A DNA stretch of 13,569 nucleotides from Gammaproteobacteria bacterium (GCA_013817465.1 JACDCP010000050.1:1-13569); one strand, 5' to 3'; shown: positions 1 to 7,187, numbered from the stretch's first letter. The notes: generated from the sequence alone by a model not told the origin. Translations and numbers: made by a program.

Positions 1-214
1 GCTGTCATCTCTGCGATGAGTTGCTCGAGGATCTCGAGGCGCTCGGCCGTGGCATCGACCTCGACATCATCGACGTAGACAGCGATCCCGCTCTCGTCTC
101 TCGCTACGGCGACCGGGTGCCGGTCCCGTGAACGACGGCGTCGCGATCTGCGAAGGCCGGCTCGACCGCGGTGCGCTGGACGCATATCTGCGGGGAAAAT
201 GGGGACATTCCTGA
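1..214 (+). pseudogene. Glutaredoxin-like (DUF836-type) protein, 3' part, apparent frameshift
   Basis: The window opens inside this gene. From base 3 the frame reads CHLCDELLEDLEALG and continues through DIIDVDSDP and RYGDRVPVP to a TGA at 129-131. CHLC is a thioredoxin-fold CxxC redox motif, and the RYGxRVPV segment is typical of the small glutaredoxin-like DUF836 family. That family is often found just before lepA in beta- and gammaproteobacteria. Straight after the stop, the next frame (128-214) continues the expected family ending, VNDGVAICEGRLDRGALDAYLRG. A single base therefore seems to be missing around 123-130. The continuation ends in KWGHS and a TGA at 212-214, which come from the inverted repeat at 196-278. 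This could be a real pseudogene or a one-base sequence error. The family is clear to me, but the functional state is not. The 5' end lies outside the window. Confidence 0.7.
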
Positions 215-278
215 TTTTCATTTCTCTCGCGAGCATATCGACGGCTACGCGAGAGAAAATCAGGAATGTCCCCATTTT
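196..278. repeat. REP-like inverted repeat, copy 1
   Basis: The 23-base arm at 196-218, with core word GGGGACATTCCTGATTTT, is a perfect reverse complement of 256-278. The 37 bases between the arms contain a second, nested stem: 221-231 pairs with 248-258, around a loop at about 232-247. As RNA this would form a long, nearly continuous hairpin. The left arm lies over the end of the glutaredoxin-like gene and provides its stop codon. The right arm ends 86 bases before the lepA start. The same arms recur at 7111-7187, 8709-8797 and 13129-13211. Confidence 0.95.
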
Positions 279-335
279 CCTGCCGGTCGCGGGCTGGCAG
301 GGGAAAGGAACGCGATAGGAAACCGGCGGTGTCCG

Positions 336-341
336 TATAAT
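336..341 (+). promoter_or_regulatory. Candidate -10 box for lepA
   Basis: A perfect TATAAT lies 24 bases before the lepA ATG, which would give a short leader of roughly 17 nt. No convincing -35 hexamer is seen 16-18 bases upstream, and there is no extended -10 TG. It sits just downstream of the inverted repeat, so the housekeeping operon may have its own promoter here. This is a consensus match only. Confidence 0.4.
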
Positions 342-364
342 GCGTCATTTCCGCGGCCTTCTTC

Positions 365-2158
365 ATGCAGCACATCCGTAACTTCTCCATCATTGCCCAC
401 ATCGATCACGGCAAATCCACGCTGGCCGACCGCTTCATCCAGATGTGCGGCGGCCTGACCCAGCGGGAGATGGCGGAGCAGGTGCTCGACAGCATGGACC
501 TCGAGCGCGAGCGCGGCATCACCATCAAGGCGCAGAGCGTGTCGCTCAACTACACGGCGCAGGATGGCAAGACCTATCTGCTGAATTTCATCGATACTCC
601 GGGCCACGTCGATTTTTCCTACGAGGTGTCACGCTCGCTGGCGGCCTGCGAAGGCGCGCTGCTCGTCGTGGATGCCGCCCAGGGCGTCGAGGCGCAGAGC
701 GTGGCCAACTGCTACACGGCCATCGACCAGGGCCTCGAGGTCGTGCCGGTCATCAACAAAATCGATCTGCCGGCCGCCGAGCCGGAGCGCGTCATGCGCC
801 AGATCGAGGAGATCATCGGCATTGCCGCCGCAGACGCCCTGCAGGTCAGCGCCAAGACGGGCGCCGGCGTCGCCGAGCTGCTCGAGGCGCTCACGCAACG
901 CATCCCGCCCCCGCGCGGCGACAGCGGGCACGCGCTGCAGGCGCTCATCATCGATTCCTGGTTCGACAATTACGTGGGCGTGGTCTCGCTGGTGCGCGTC
1001 GTCAACGGCAGTCTGGCGCCCGGCGACAAGGCACTGGTCATGTCGACCGGCCGCAGCCACATCGTCGATCGTGTCGGGCGGTTCACGCCGAAGATGAGCG
1101 ATTGCGCGCAGCTCGGCACAGGCGAAGTCGGCTTCGTCATCGCCGGCATCAAGGATATCGACGGCGCTCCGGTGGGCGACACGCTGACCCTGGCGAAAGC
1201 GCCCTCGACCCAGCCGCTGCCGGGTTTCCAGCAAGTCAAGCCGCGCGTCTTCGCGGGCCTGTTTCCGCTCAGCGCCGACGACTATGAAGCATTCCGCGAC
1301 GCGCTCAGGAAGCTGCGGTTGAACGATGCAGCGCTGCATTACGAGCCGGAGACCTCGACTGCGCTGGGCTTCGGTTTCCGCTGCGGCTTTCTCGGCATGC
1401 TGCACATGGAGATCGTGCAGGAGCGTCTCGAGCGGGAATACGCTCTGAGTCTGATCAATACCGCTCCGACCGTCATCTACGAGGTCGCGACCACCGGCGG
1501 GGAGATTTTATCGATCGATAACCCCGCGAAGCTGCCGCCGACGGGCGTCATCGCCGAGATCCGCGAGCCGATCATCTGCGCCACCATCCTGTCGCCCCAG
1601 GACCACGTCGGCGCCGTGATCAAGCTCTGCATCGAGAAGCGCGGCGTGCAGAAACGCATGCTGTATCTCGGCAGCCAGGTCTCGCTCGAGTACTATCTGC
1701 CGCTCGCGGAAGTGGTGCTCGATTTCTTCGACCGCCTGAAATCCGTGAGCCGGGGCTATGCCTCGTTCGATTATCACTTCGAGCGCTTCGAGGCGGCGCC
1801 CCTCGTCAAGCTCGATATTCTCATCAACAAAGAAACCGTCGACGCCCTGTCGACCATCGTGCACCGGGATGCTGCCTACGCGCGCGGCCGCGATCTCGTC
1901 GAGAAGATGCGCGAGCTGATCCCGCGGCAGATGTTCGAGGTCGCCATTCAGGCCGCCATCGGCAATCACATCGTCGCCCGCACGACCGTCAAGGCGCTGC
2001 GCAAGAACGTCACCGCCAAGTGCTACGGCGGTGACGTCACGCGCAAACGCAAGCTGCTCGAGAAGCAGAAGGCCGGCAAGCGCCGCATGAAGCAGGTCGG
2101 ATCGGTCGAGATTCCGCAAGAGGCCTTTCTGGCGGTGCTGCAAGTCGCCAGGAAATAG
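365..2158 (+). CDS. lepA: Elongation factor 4 (LepA), ribosome-associated GTPase
   Basis: A 597-residue translational GTPase of normal LepA/EF4 length. LepA binds the ribosome, is implicated in back-translocation and in initiation or 30S biogenesis, and is found in the cytoplasm and at the membrane. The G motifs are all present: AHIDHGKS (residues 11-18), RGIT (50-53), DTPGH (77-81), NKID (131-134) and SAK (162-164). The EF-G-like domains and the LepA-specific basic C-terminus follow, including the KCYGGDVTRKRKLLEKQK stretch and a QVGSVEIPQEAF ending. The start gives the canonical MxHIRNFSIIAHIDHGKS N-terminus. No good Shine-Dalgarno sequence precedes it. The lepA-lepB order is the usual one, with 36 bases between them. 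Nothing looks truncated or altered. Confidence 0.98.
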   Translation: MQHIRNFSIIAHIDHGKSTLADRFIQMCGGLTQREMAEQVLDSMDLERERGITIKAQSVSLNYTAQDGKTYLLNFIDTPGHVDFSYEVSRSLAACEGALLVVDAAQGVEAQSVANCYTAIDQGLEVVPVINKIDLPAAEPERVMRQIEEIIGIAAADALQVSAKTGAGVAELLEALTQRIPPPRGDSGHALQALIIDSWFDNYVGVVSLVRVVNGSLAPGDKALVMSTGRSHIVDRVGRFTPKMSDCAQLGTGEVGFVIAGIKDIDGAPVGDTLTLAKAPSTQPLPGFQQVKPRVFAGLFPLSADDYEAFRDALRKLRLNDAALHYEPETSTALGFGFRCGFLGMLHMEIVQERLEREYALSLINTAPTVIYEVATTGGEILSIDNPAKLPPTGVIAEIREPIICATILSPQDHVGAVIKLCIEKRGVQKRMLYLGSQVSLEYYLPLAEVVLDFFDRLKSVSRGYASFDYHFERFEAAPLVKLDILINKETVDALSTIVHRDAAYARGRDLVEKMRELIPRQMFEVAIQAAIGNHIVARTTVKALRKNVTAKCYGGDVTRKRKLLEKQKAGKRRMKQVGSVEIPQEAFLAVLQVARK

Positions 2159-2194
2159 GCTCTAATACCGCCCGTTCATTGAAAGAGAGATTTC

Positions 2195-2986
2195 ATGGCC
2201 ATTGATTTCGCGCTGGTCCTGGTCCTGGCGACGGTCATCACCGGCGTCATCTGGGGCGTCGACGCGCTGTTCTTCAGGTCACAGCGTGTGCGCGAGGCCG
2301 CGCGAAACGGCCCCGACGAGCCCGTCCGGGATCCGGTCATCGTCGATTATGCCCGCTCGTTCTTCCCGATTATCCTGATCGTGCTGATCGTGCGTTCGTT
2401 CCTGTACGAGCCGTTTCGCATCCCGTCGAGTTCCATGATGCCGACGCTGCTCGTCGGCGATTTCATTTTCGTCAACAAGTGGGTTTACGGATTGCGCCTG
2501 CCGGTCGTGAACACGACCATCGTGCCGCTCGGCGAACCGGAGCGCGGCGACGTCCTGGTTTTCAAGCTGCCGTCCGATCCGCATACCAACTTCATCAAGC
2601 GCGTCATCGGGCTGCCGGGCGACCGCGTCCGCTACTATAATAAGCAGCTGTTCATCAACGGCCGCCCGATCGATATCGAAATCAACGGCCCTTATACCGG
2701 CCCCGGCCCGCCGGGGGCGCGCATCGGCGTCGAGCACCTCGAGGACGCGGAGCACGAGGTCCTCGTCCAGCCTCACGGCTGGAGCCCGAATGGCGAATAC
2801 CTGGTGCCGGAAGGGCATTACTTCATGATGGGCGACAATCGCGGCAACAGCCACGACAGCCGCTATGCCGACATAGGCTACATCCCCGAGGAAAATCTGG
2901 TCGGCAAGGCAGTGCGCATCTGGATGAACTGGGACTGGACCGGCAAGGCGCCTATCTGGAGCCGCATCGGCGACAGGATCCACTAG
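2195..2986 (+). CDS. lepB: Signal peptidase I
   Basis: A 263-residue inner-membrane serine protease (family S26) that removes signal peptides from secreted preproteins on the periplasmic face. Two N-terminal membrane segments are visible, at about residues 4-26 and 55-71, separated by a charged cytoplasmic loop. The catalytic serine is probably S80 in IPSSSMMPTLLVGD, and the general-base lysine K135 in FIKRVIGLPGD. The conserved MGDNRGNSHDSR box is at 212-223. A purine-rich stretch, GAAAGAGAG, precedes the ATG at a suitable distance. It follows lepA directly, as in most gammaproteobacteria, and is probably co-transcribed with it. After it comes a 108-base gap with no recognisable gene. Confidence 0.97.
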   Translation: MAIDFALVLVLATVITGVIWGVDALFFRSQRVREAARNGPDEPVRDPVIVDYARSFFPIILIVLIVRSFLYEPFRIPSSSMMPTLLVGDFIFVNKWVYGLRLPVVNTTIVPLGEPERGDVLVFKLPSDPHTNFIKRVIGLPGDRVRYYNKQLFINGRPIDIEINGPYTGPGPPGARIGVEHLEDAEHEVLVQPHGWSPNGEYLVPEGHYFMMGDNRGNSHDSRYADIGYIPEENLVGKAVRIWMNWDWTGKAPIWSRIGDRIH

Positions 2987-3094
2987 CTGCCTCGTTGCAG
3001 TATTTTCGACAAGTCCGCCAGCCGATGCAGGGATTCATCGACATCGTAAATATCGTAGTAGCATCGCGACACGGGCAGGAACGGGGAGCAGCTT

Positions 3095-3460
3095 ATGCGC
3101 AGGAACGAGCAGGGCATGACAGTGATCGGCATGCTGATACTCGCGATCATCCTCGGCTTGATCGGTTTTGCAGGGCTCAAGCTGCTGCCGCTCTACCTGA
3201 ACCACTACAAGGTCGTCAGTGTCCTGGAGGGCGTCAAGAAGGAGTACGACGGGCAGAATCCCACGCGCACGGACATCCGCAAGTCCATCGAAAAGCGCAT
3301 GGTGGTCGAGAGCCTGGACACGCTGGAAGCCGACGATATCGAAATCAAGCGGGAGGACCCCGGCTACGTGGTCGCGGCGCAGTACGAACAGCGCACGACG
3401 TTCATCGCCAACGTCTCTTTCCTCGTGACATTCGACAAGACCGTCGAGATCGCCCTTTGA
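3095..3460 (+). CDS. DUF4845 family membrane protein
   Basis: A small 121-residue protein with a short basic N-terminus, one hydrophobic segment at about residues 9-31 and a soluble, charged remainder ending in FDKTVEIAL. The N-terminal RNEQGMTVIGML resembles a type IV prilin-like (prepilin-like) leader with a glycine before a hydrophobic helix. I see no further pilin features, so this may be only a membrane anchor. Members of DUF4845 are typically found between lepB and rnc in beta- and gammaproteobacteria, and that position is the strongest support here. Their function is unknown. GGGGAG about 8 bases before the ATG is a good ribosome binding site. The stop overlaps the rnc start by one base (TGATG), suggesting translational coupling. 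Confidence 0.88.
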   Translation: MRRNEQGMTVIGMLILAIILGLIGFAGLKLLPLYLNHYKVVSVLEGVKKEYDGQNPTRTDIRKSIEKRMVVESLDTLEADDIEIKREDPGYVVAAQYEQRTTFIANVSFLVTFDKTVEIAL

Positions 3461-4143
3461 TGCAGGCTTCGGATTGGTTCGAAGCACAATTCGCCTACCG
3501 GTTCCGCCGCCCCGAGCTTCTCGAGACAGCGCTGACGCATAGCAGCGCCGGATCCGACCACAACGAGCGCCTCGAATTCATCGGTGATGCCGTGCTGAAT
3601 TTCGTCATTGCCATCAGCGTCTATGAGCGCCGTCCGGCAGACCATGAAGGCACCTTGAGCCGCCTGCGGGCCAGCCTCGTGAAGGGTTCTTCGCTGGCGG
3701 CGCTCGCCGCCGGTCTGGCGCTCGGCGAGCAGATTGCGCTCGGCCCCGGCGAGCTCAAGAGCGGCGGCTTCCAGCGACGGTCCATCCTGGCGAACACCCT
3801 CGAGGCGTTGCTGGGCGCCGTTTACCTCGACGGCGGATTCGAGGCCGCCGAGCGCTGCATTCACCGGCTGTTTGCAGACCAGCTCGCTGCGCTGCCCGAC
3901 GCCGCGACGCTCATGGATTCCAAGACCCGCCTGCAGGAGCATCTTCAGGCAAGGGGCCTCGGATTGCCTGTTTATGAGCTGGGCCAGGTCTCGGGTCGCG
4001 CGCACGAACAGACGTTCGAGGTCGCCTGCATCGTCGCCGGTCTGGGATTGCAAGGCCAGGGCAGCGGCACGAGCCGGCAGCGCGCCGAGCAGGCTGCGGC
4101 CGGACGGGTGCTCGAGGACATCATCGCACACAAACCCGGATAA
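3460..4143 (+). CDS. rnc: Ribonuclease III
   Basis: A 227-residue double-strand-specific endoribonuclease, about the length of the E. coli enzyme (226). It processes rRNA precursors and regulatory hairpins. The family signature NERLEFIGDAVL spans residues 35-46, with the metal-binding candidates E39 and D43. A second catalytic helix, SILANTLEALLGAVYLD, spans 108-124. Its E115 is conserved, but N112 occupies the position that is Asp in E. coli (D114). A double-stranded RNA binding domain runs from about 155 to 224 and ends in SRQRAEQAAAGRVLEDI. The ATG overlaps the DUF4845 stop by one base. The last codons and the TAA at 4141-4143 fall inside the left terminal repeat of the element at 4133-4378, so the C-terminal KPG was probably supplied by that element. 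Confidence 0.97.
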   Translation: MQASDWFEAQFAYRFRRPELLETALTHSSAGSDHNERLEFIGDAVLNFVIAISVYERRPADHEGTLSRLRASLVKGSSLAALAAGLALGEQIALGPGELKSGGFQRRSILANTLEALLGAVYLDGGFEAAERCIHRLFADQLAALPDAATLMDSKTRLQEHLQARGLGLPVYELGQVSGRAHEQTFEVACIVAGLGLQGQGSGTSRQRAEQAAAGRVLEDIIAHKPG

Positions 4144-4378
4144 TCATGAAGCCGCACCCGGTCTGATGAAAAGTTCATTATCGACTAACCTTTACACGCC
4201 ATTCAGGCCGAGTCACTTTGGTGACATCTCGTCGCTGCGTGGATTGACGCTGAGCCTGACGGCCAATCTTGCCCAAAATCCCGCAACCATAGTCCGGGCT
4301 ATGCTTGCGGGATTTTCAGACAACCTTGTCTCGCCAGATCTCAGCCTCAATTCCGCGCCTTCATGAATAATCCGGGTT
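4133..4378. mobile_element. MITE-like structured element between rnc and era
   Basis: The stretch between rnc and era is bounded by near-matching inverted repeats. The left end at about 4133-4154 begins AACCCGGATAATCATGAAG. The right end at about 4356-4378 reads, as reverse complement, AACCCGGATTATTCATGAAG. Inside are strong hairpins. In the largest, 4275-4286 pairs with 4305-4316 and 4288-4292 with 4299-4303, separated by one C/C mismatch. Smaller ones are 4212-4216 with 4221-4225, and 4318-4323 with 4326-4331. No credible protein is encoded. Terminal repeats, small size and lack of a transposase fit a MITE or a collapsed insertion sequence. No clear target-site duplication is seen. The left end overlaps the rnc stop and the right end abuts the era ATG at 4380. 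The IS family was not identified. Confidence 0.7.
4275..4316. repeat. Strong hairpin inside the rnc-era element
   Basis: Twelve perfect base pairs (AAAATCCCGCAA with TTGCGGGATTTT) are followed by one C/C mismatch, five more pairs (CATAG with CTATG) and a six-base loop, TCCGGG. The T-rich descending arm could act as a weak terminator in the + direction, and the long stem is a plausible RNase III target. It is followed directly by a second small stem at 4318-4331. Confidence 0.8.
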
Positions 4379-4379
4379 A

Positions 4380-5279
4380 ATGACGACCGAGGATTTCCGC
4401 TGCGGCTACGCCGCAATTGTCGGGCGGCCGAATGTCGGCAAGTCGACCTTGCTGAATGCCCTGCTCGGTACCAAGCTGAGCATCGTGAGCCCGCGGCCGC
4501 AAACGACGCGCCACAGGATTCTGGGCATACTGACGACCGCCCGCGCACAAATCCTGTTTGTAGATACCCCGGGCCTGCATCGCCGGCGGGCTCGCGCCAT
4601 GCATCAGTTCATGAACCGGGCGGCGGCTGCCTCACTGGCGGATGCTGACGTTGCCCTGATGGTCAACGAGGCGCTCGAGTGGACCGACGAGGACGAAGCC
4701 GTGCTGCGACGGATTGAAGCGTCGGGTGTCGCGACGCTGCTCGTCGTCAACAAAGTCGATCGCGTGTCGCCGAAGACGCGGTTGCTGCCGTTCCTGGAAC
4801 AGGTCGCGGCGCGCGGCTCGTTCGGCGAAGTCGTGCCCGTCTCGGCACTCAAGGGTACGAACGTCGACGCGTTGCCCGGTCTGATCGTCGATCGCCTGCC
4901 GCGCGCGCCTGCGCTTTTCCCCGCCGATCAGCTCACCGACCGGAGCATGCGATTCATTGCCGCCGAGATCGTTCGCGAAAAGCTCATCTGGCGGCTGCGC
5001 GACGAATTGCCTTACGGCCTGAGCGTCGAGATCGAGCGCTACGAAGAGGCGGCCGGCGGCGTCCTGATTGGCGCCGTCATCTGGGTCGAGCGGCCCGGGC
5101 AGAAGGCGATCGTGATCGGCAAGGGCGGCGAGCTGCTCAAGAATGCCGGCCGCGCCGCGCGTCTGGATCTCAAGGCGCGACTCGACCGCCCGGTGCGCCT
5201 CGAGCTCTGGGTCAAGGTCAAGGAGAACTGGTCGGACAACGAGCGCGCGCTGCGCGACTTCGGCTACGGGAGTGAATGA
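4380..5279 (+). CDS. era: GTPase Era
   Basis: A 299-residue GTPase that binds near the 3' end of 16S rRNA and assists 30S subunit maturation. The Ras-like domain shows G1 GRPNVGKS (residues 15-22), G2 threonines at 42-43, G3 DTPG (62-65), G4 NKVD (124-127) and G5 SAL (155-157). The C-terminal KH domain has the RNA-contacting loop VIGKGGELLK (245-254). Length is normal. The ATG at 4380 is the first base pair step beyond the right end of the rnc-era element. There is no clear Shine-Dalgarno sequence, and the sequence before it (CCGGGTTA) belongs to the element. In most relatives era follows rnc with little or no gap, so this spacing is secondary. The stop overlaps the recO start by 8 bases. Confidence 0.98.
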   Translation: MTTEDFRCGYAAIVGRPNVGKSTLLNALLGTKLSIVSPRPQTTRHRILGILTTARAQILFVDTPGLHRRRARAMHQFMNRAAAASLADADVALMVNEALEWTDEDEAVLRRIEASGVATLLVVNKVDRVSPKTRLLPFLEQVAARGSFGEVVPVSALKGTNVDALPGLIVDRLPRAPALFPADQLTDRSMRFIAAEIVREKLIWRLRDELPYGLSVEIERYEEAAGGVLIGAVIWVERPGQKAIVIGKGGELLKNAGRAARLDLKARLDRPVRLELWVKVKENWSDNERALRDFGYGSE

Positions 5280-5991
5280 CTATCAGCGCATAGTCCTCGA
5301 GCCGGCGTACATCCTGCACGCTCGTGCGTACCGCGAGTCGAGCCGGATCATCGATGCCTTCTCGGAGCGCTACGGGCGCGTCGCCGTGGTGGCGCGAGGC
5401 GTCCGGCGGCCGCGGGCGCGCTTGCGCGCGGCGCTGCAGCCTTTCCGGCCCTTGCTCCTGTCCTGGTCGGGACGCGGGTCGCTGCGCACGCTGACCGGCG
5501 CCGAGGCCGACGGGCCACCCGCTGCGCTCAGCGGCGACGCGCTGATGAGCGCCTGGTACGTCAACGAGCTGATCCTGCGTCTGCTCGAGCGTGACGATCC
5601 GCATCCCGCGCTCCATGCGCGCTATGCACAGACGCTTGCCGAGCTTGCAGCGGAGCTTCCGCCGGCGCGCAGCCTGCGCCGCTTCGAGAAGTGCCTGCTC
5701 GACGAGCTGGGATACGGCCTCAATCTCGAGCGTGATATCGTTAATGCGCAGCCCGTGCGCCCGGAGGGGCGGTATCGTTTCCAGTTCGAGGAGGGACCGA
5801 GCGAAGTCGACGAGGACGGCGATCAGGTCTTTCCCGGCGCTTCGCTGCTCGCGCTGGCGAACGGCGAGCTGAATGACGAAGGCACGCTGCGCGACGCGCG
5901 CCGCCTGCTCAAGGCGCAGCTCGATCGATACCTCGGCGAGCGTCCGCTGAAGACGCGCGACGTGCTCCATGCCATGAAGAAAATCCGATGA
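5272..5991 (+). CDS. recO: DNA repair protein RecO
   Basis: A 239-residue recombination mediator of the RecFOR pathway that helps load RecA onto SSB-coated single-stranded DNA. The N-terminal OB fold shows AYILHARAYRESSRIIDAF, GRVAVVARGVRRPRARL and ALQPFRPLLLSWSGRGSLRTL. The helical C-terminal part carries WYVNELILRLLE (residues 95-106), LRRFEKCLLDELGYGLNL (135-152) and the ending YLGERPLKTRDVL. A GTG start at 5272 gives the expected N-terminus. It overlaps the era stop by 8 bases, so the two are probably translationally coupled. Reading further upstream would run deep into era and add unrelated residues. Era-recO-pdxJ is a standard order in this group. Confidence 0.95.
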   Translation: MNDYQRIVLEPAYILHARAYRESSRIIDAFSERYGRVAVVARGVRRPRARLRAALQPFRPLLLSWSGRGSLRTLTGAEADGPPAALSGDALMSAWYVNELILRLLERDDPHPALHARYAQTLAELAAELPPARSLRRFEKCLLDELGYGLNLERDIVNAQPVRPEGRYRFQFEEGPSEVDEDGDQVFPGASLLALANGELNDEGTLRDARRLLKAQLDRYLGERPLKTRDVLHAMKKIR

Positions 5992-6001
5992 CAGGAGGCC
6001 C

Positions 6002-6742
6002 GTGAACCCCCCGCGAATCGCGCTCGGCGTCAATATCGACCATGTCGCCACCATTCGTCAGGCGCGCGGCACGCGTTATCCCGACCCGGTCTATGCGGCG
6101 CTGATGGCGGAGCAGGCGGGCGCCGACAGCATCACCCTGCACCTGCGCGAGGACCGCAGGCACATTCAGGATCGCGATCTGCGCGCCATGAAAGACGTCC
6201 TGCAGACGCGCATGAACCTCGAGATGGCCCTCACCGAGGAGATGCTGGCCATCGCAAAGGACGTGCAGCCCGAAGACTGCTGCCTCGTGCCGGAGCGGCG
6301 CGAGGAGCTGACCACTGAAGGTGGACTCGACGTGCTCGGGCAGGCCGGGCGGATCGCCGAAGCCTGCGCCCGCCTCGCTGCCTGCGGCATTCGCGCTTCG
6401 CTGTTTATCGATCCGGAGCCGTCGCAGGTCGAGGCTGCGGCCGCGGCGGGCGCTCCCGTCGTCGAGCTCCACACCGGGGCCTACGGCAACGCATCGGGCA
6501 AGCTTGTGCGCCGTCGCGAGCTCGAGCGCGTCGCGGAAGCTGCGCGCCAGGCGGATTCGCTGGGTCTCATCGTGCACGCCGGTCACGGCCTGCACTATCA
6601 CAATGTCGAGCCGATCGCGGCGATTCCCCAGATCGCAGAACTCAACATCGGCCATGCCATTATCGCCCGCGCCGTGTTCGACGGCCTCGGCACGGCGGTA
6701 GCCGAGATGAAGCACCTGATCATGGCGGCGCGACAGCCATGA
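6002..6742 (+). CDS. pdxJ: Pyridoxine 5'-phosphate synthase
   Basis: A 246-residue TIM-barrel enzyme that condenses 1-deoxyxylulose 5-phosphate with 3-amino-2-oxopropyl phosphate to pyridoxine 5'-phosphate, in the cytoplasmic DXP-dependent vitamin B6 pathway. It begins with LGVNIDHVATIRQARG. It also shows HLREDRRHIQDRD (residues 47-59), NLEMA (72-76), HTGAYGNA and HAGHGLHYHN (192-201). By alignment with the E. coli enzyme, H47, E74 and H195 are the catalytic residues. The start is GTG at 6002, only 3 bases after a strong AGGAGG at 5993-5998. That is close spacing, but I see no better in-frame start. The gene sits 10 bases after recO, and its stop overlaps the acpS ATG by 4 bases. Confidence 0.97.
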   Translation: MNPPRIALGVNIDHVATIRQARGTRYPDPVYAALMAEQAGADSITLHLREDRRHIQDRDLRAMKDVLQTRMNLEMALTEEMLAIAKDVQPEDCCLVPERREELTTEGGLDVLGQAGRIAEACARLAACGIRASLFIDPEPSQVEAAAAAGAPVVELHTGAYGNASGKLVRRRELERVAEAARQADSLGLIVHAGHGLHYHNVEPIAAIPQIAELNIGHAIIARAVFDGLGTAVAEMKHLIMAARQP

Positions 6743-7125
6743 TCTTCGGCATCGGCACGGACGTCGTGCGCCTGGATCGCATCGAAAGAACCCTGCAGCG
6801 TTTCGGCGGACATTTCATCGACCGCTTGCTCATGCCGGAGGAGCTCGAGGCCTTCCGCCGGCAGAAACGGCCTGCGCGCTACGTCGCCATGCGCTTCGCC
6901 GGCAAGGAAGCGGTCGTCAAGGCGATGGGCACGGGCTTCGCCCACGGCATGTGGATCCGCGACGTCGGCATCGTGCAGAACGGCTGGGGCAAACCGGAGA
7001 TCATTTTTTCCGACCGCGGCCAGGCGCTCTGCCGGCAGCTCGGCATCGGCGAAGGCCACGTCACCCTGACGGACGAGGCCGGTCTCATCGTGGCCGTCGC
7101 CGTGCTCATGCGGGGACATTCCTGA
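6739..7125 (+). CDS. acpS: Holo-[acyl-carrier-protein] synthase
   Basis: A 128-residue enzyme that transfers 4'-phosphopantetheine from CoA to the serine of acyl carrier protein, switching on fatty acid synthesis. Family motifs are GIGTDVVRLDRI at the N-terminus, with metal-binding D8, and YVAMRFAGKEAVVKAMGTG (residues 48-66), with E57. LGHV-like strands near the end (GEGHVTLTDEAGLIVAVAVL) complete the fold. It overlaps pdxJ by 4 bases (ATGA), the classic pdxJ-acpS coupling. The last residues, RGHS, and the TGA at 7123-7125 come from the left arm of the second palindromic repeat. The natural C-terminus has therefore been replaced or extended by repeat sequence. The catalytic core is intact, so activity is likely. 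Confidence 0.96.
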   Translation: MIFGIGTDVVRLDRIERTLQRFGGHFIDRLLMPEELEAFRRQKRPARYVAMRFAGKEAVVKAMGTGFAHGMWIRDVGIVQNGWGKPEIIFSDRGQALCRQLGIGEGHVTLTDEAGLIVAVAVLMRGHS

Positions 7126-7187
7126 TTTTGGAACGCCACGCCTCGAATCGTCTCGCTCATGCTCATTTCAAAATCAGGGGTGTCCCC
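7111..7187. repeat. REP-like inverted repeat, copy 2
   Basis: The left arm GGGGACATTCCTGATTTT (7112-7129) pairs with the right arm AAAATCAGGGGTGTCCCC (7170-7187). There are two mismatches, where the usual AA of the right arm is GG. The 40 bases between the arms do not resemble the interiors of the other copies. The left arm contains the acpS stop codon. Confidence 0.9.

Noticed and set aside
196..278. CRISPR array
   Set aside because: The repeated words are inverted pairs at distant junctions, not regularly spaced direct repeats, and no cas genes are present.
629..1405. Minus-strand open frame of 258 codons opposite lepA
   Set aside because: Shadow of lepA in high-GC sequence with no recognisable domain.
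2987..3094. Promoter or small gene between lepB and DUF4845
   Set aside because: Short ATCGT repeats and AT-rich words are present, but there is no convincing -35/-10 pair, coding frame or hairpin.
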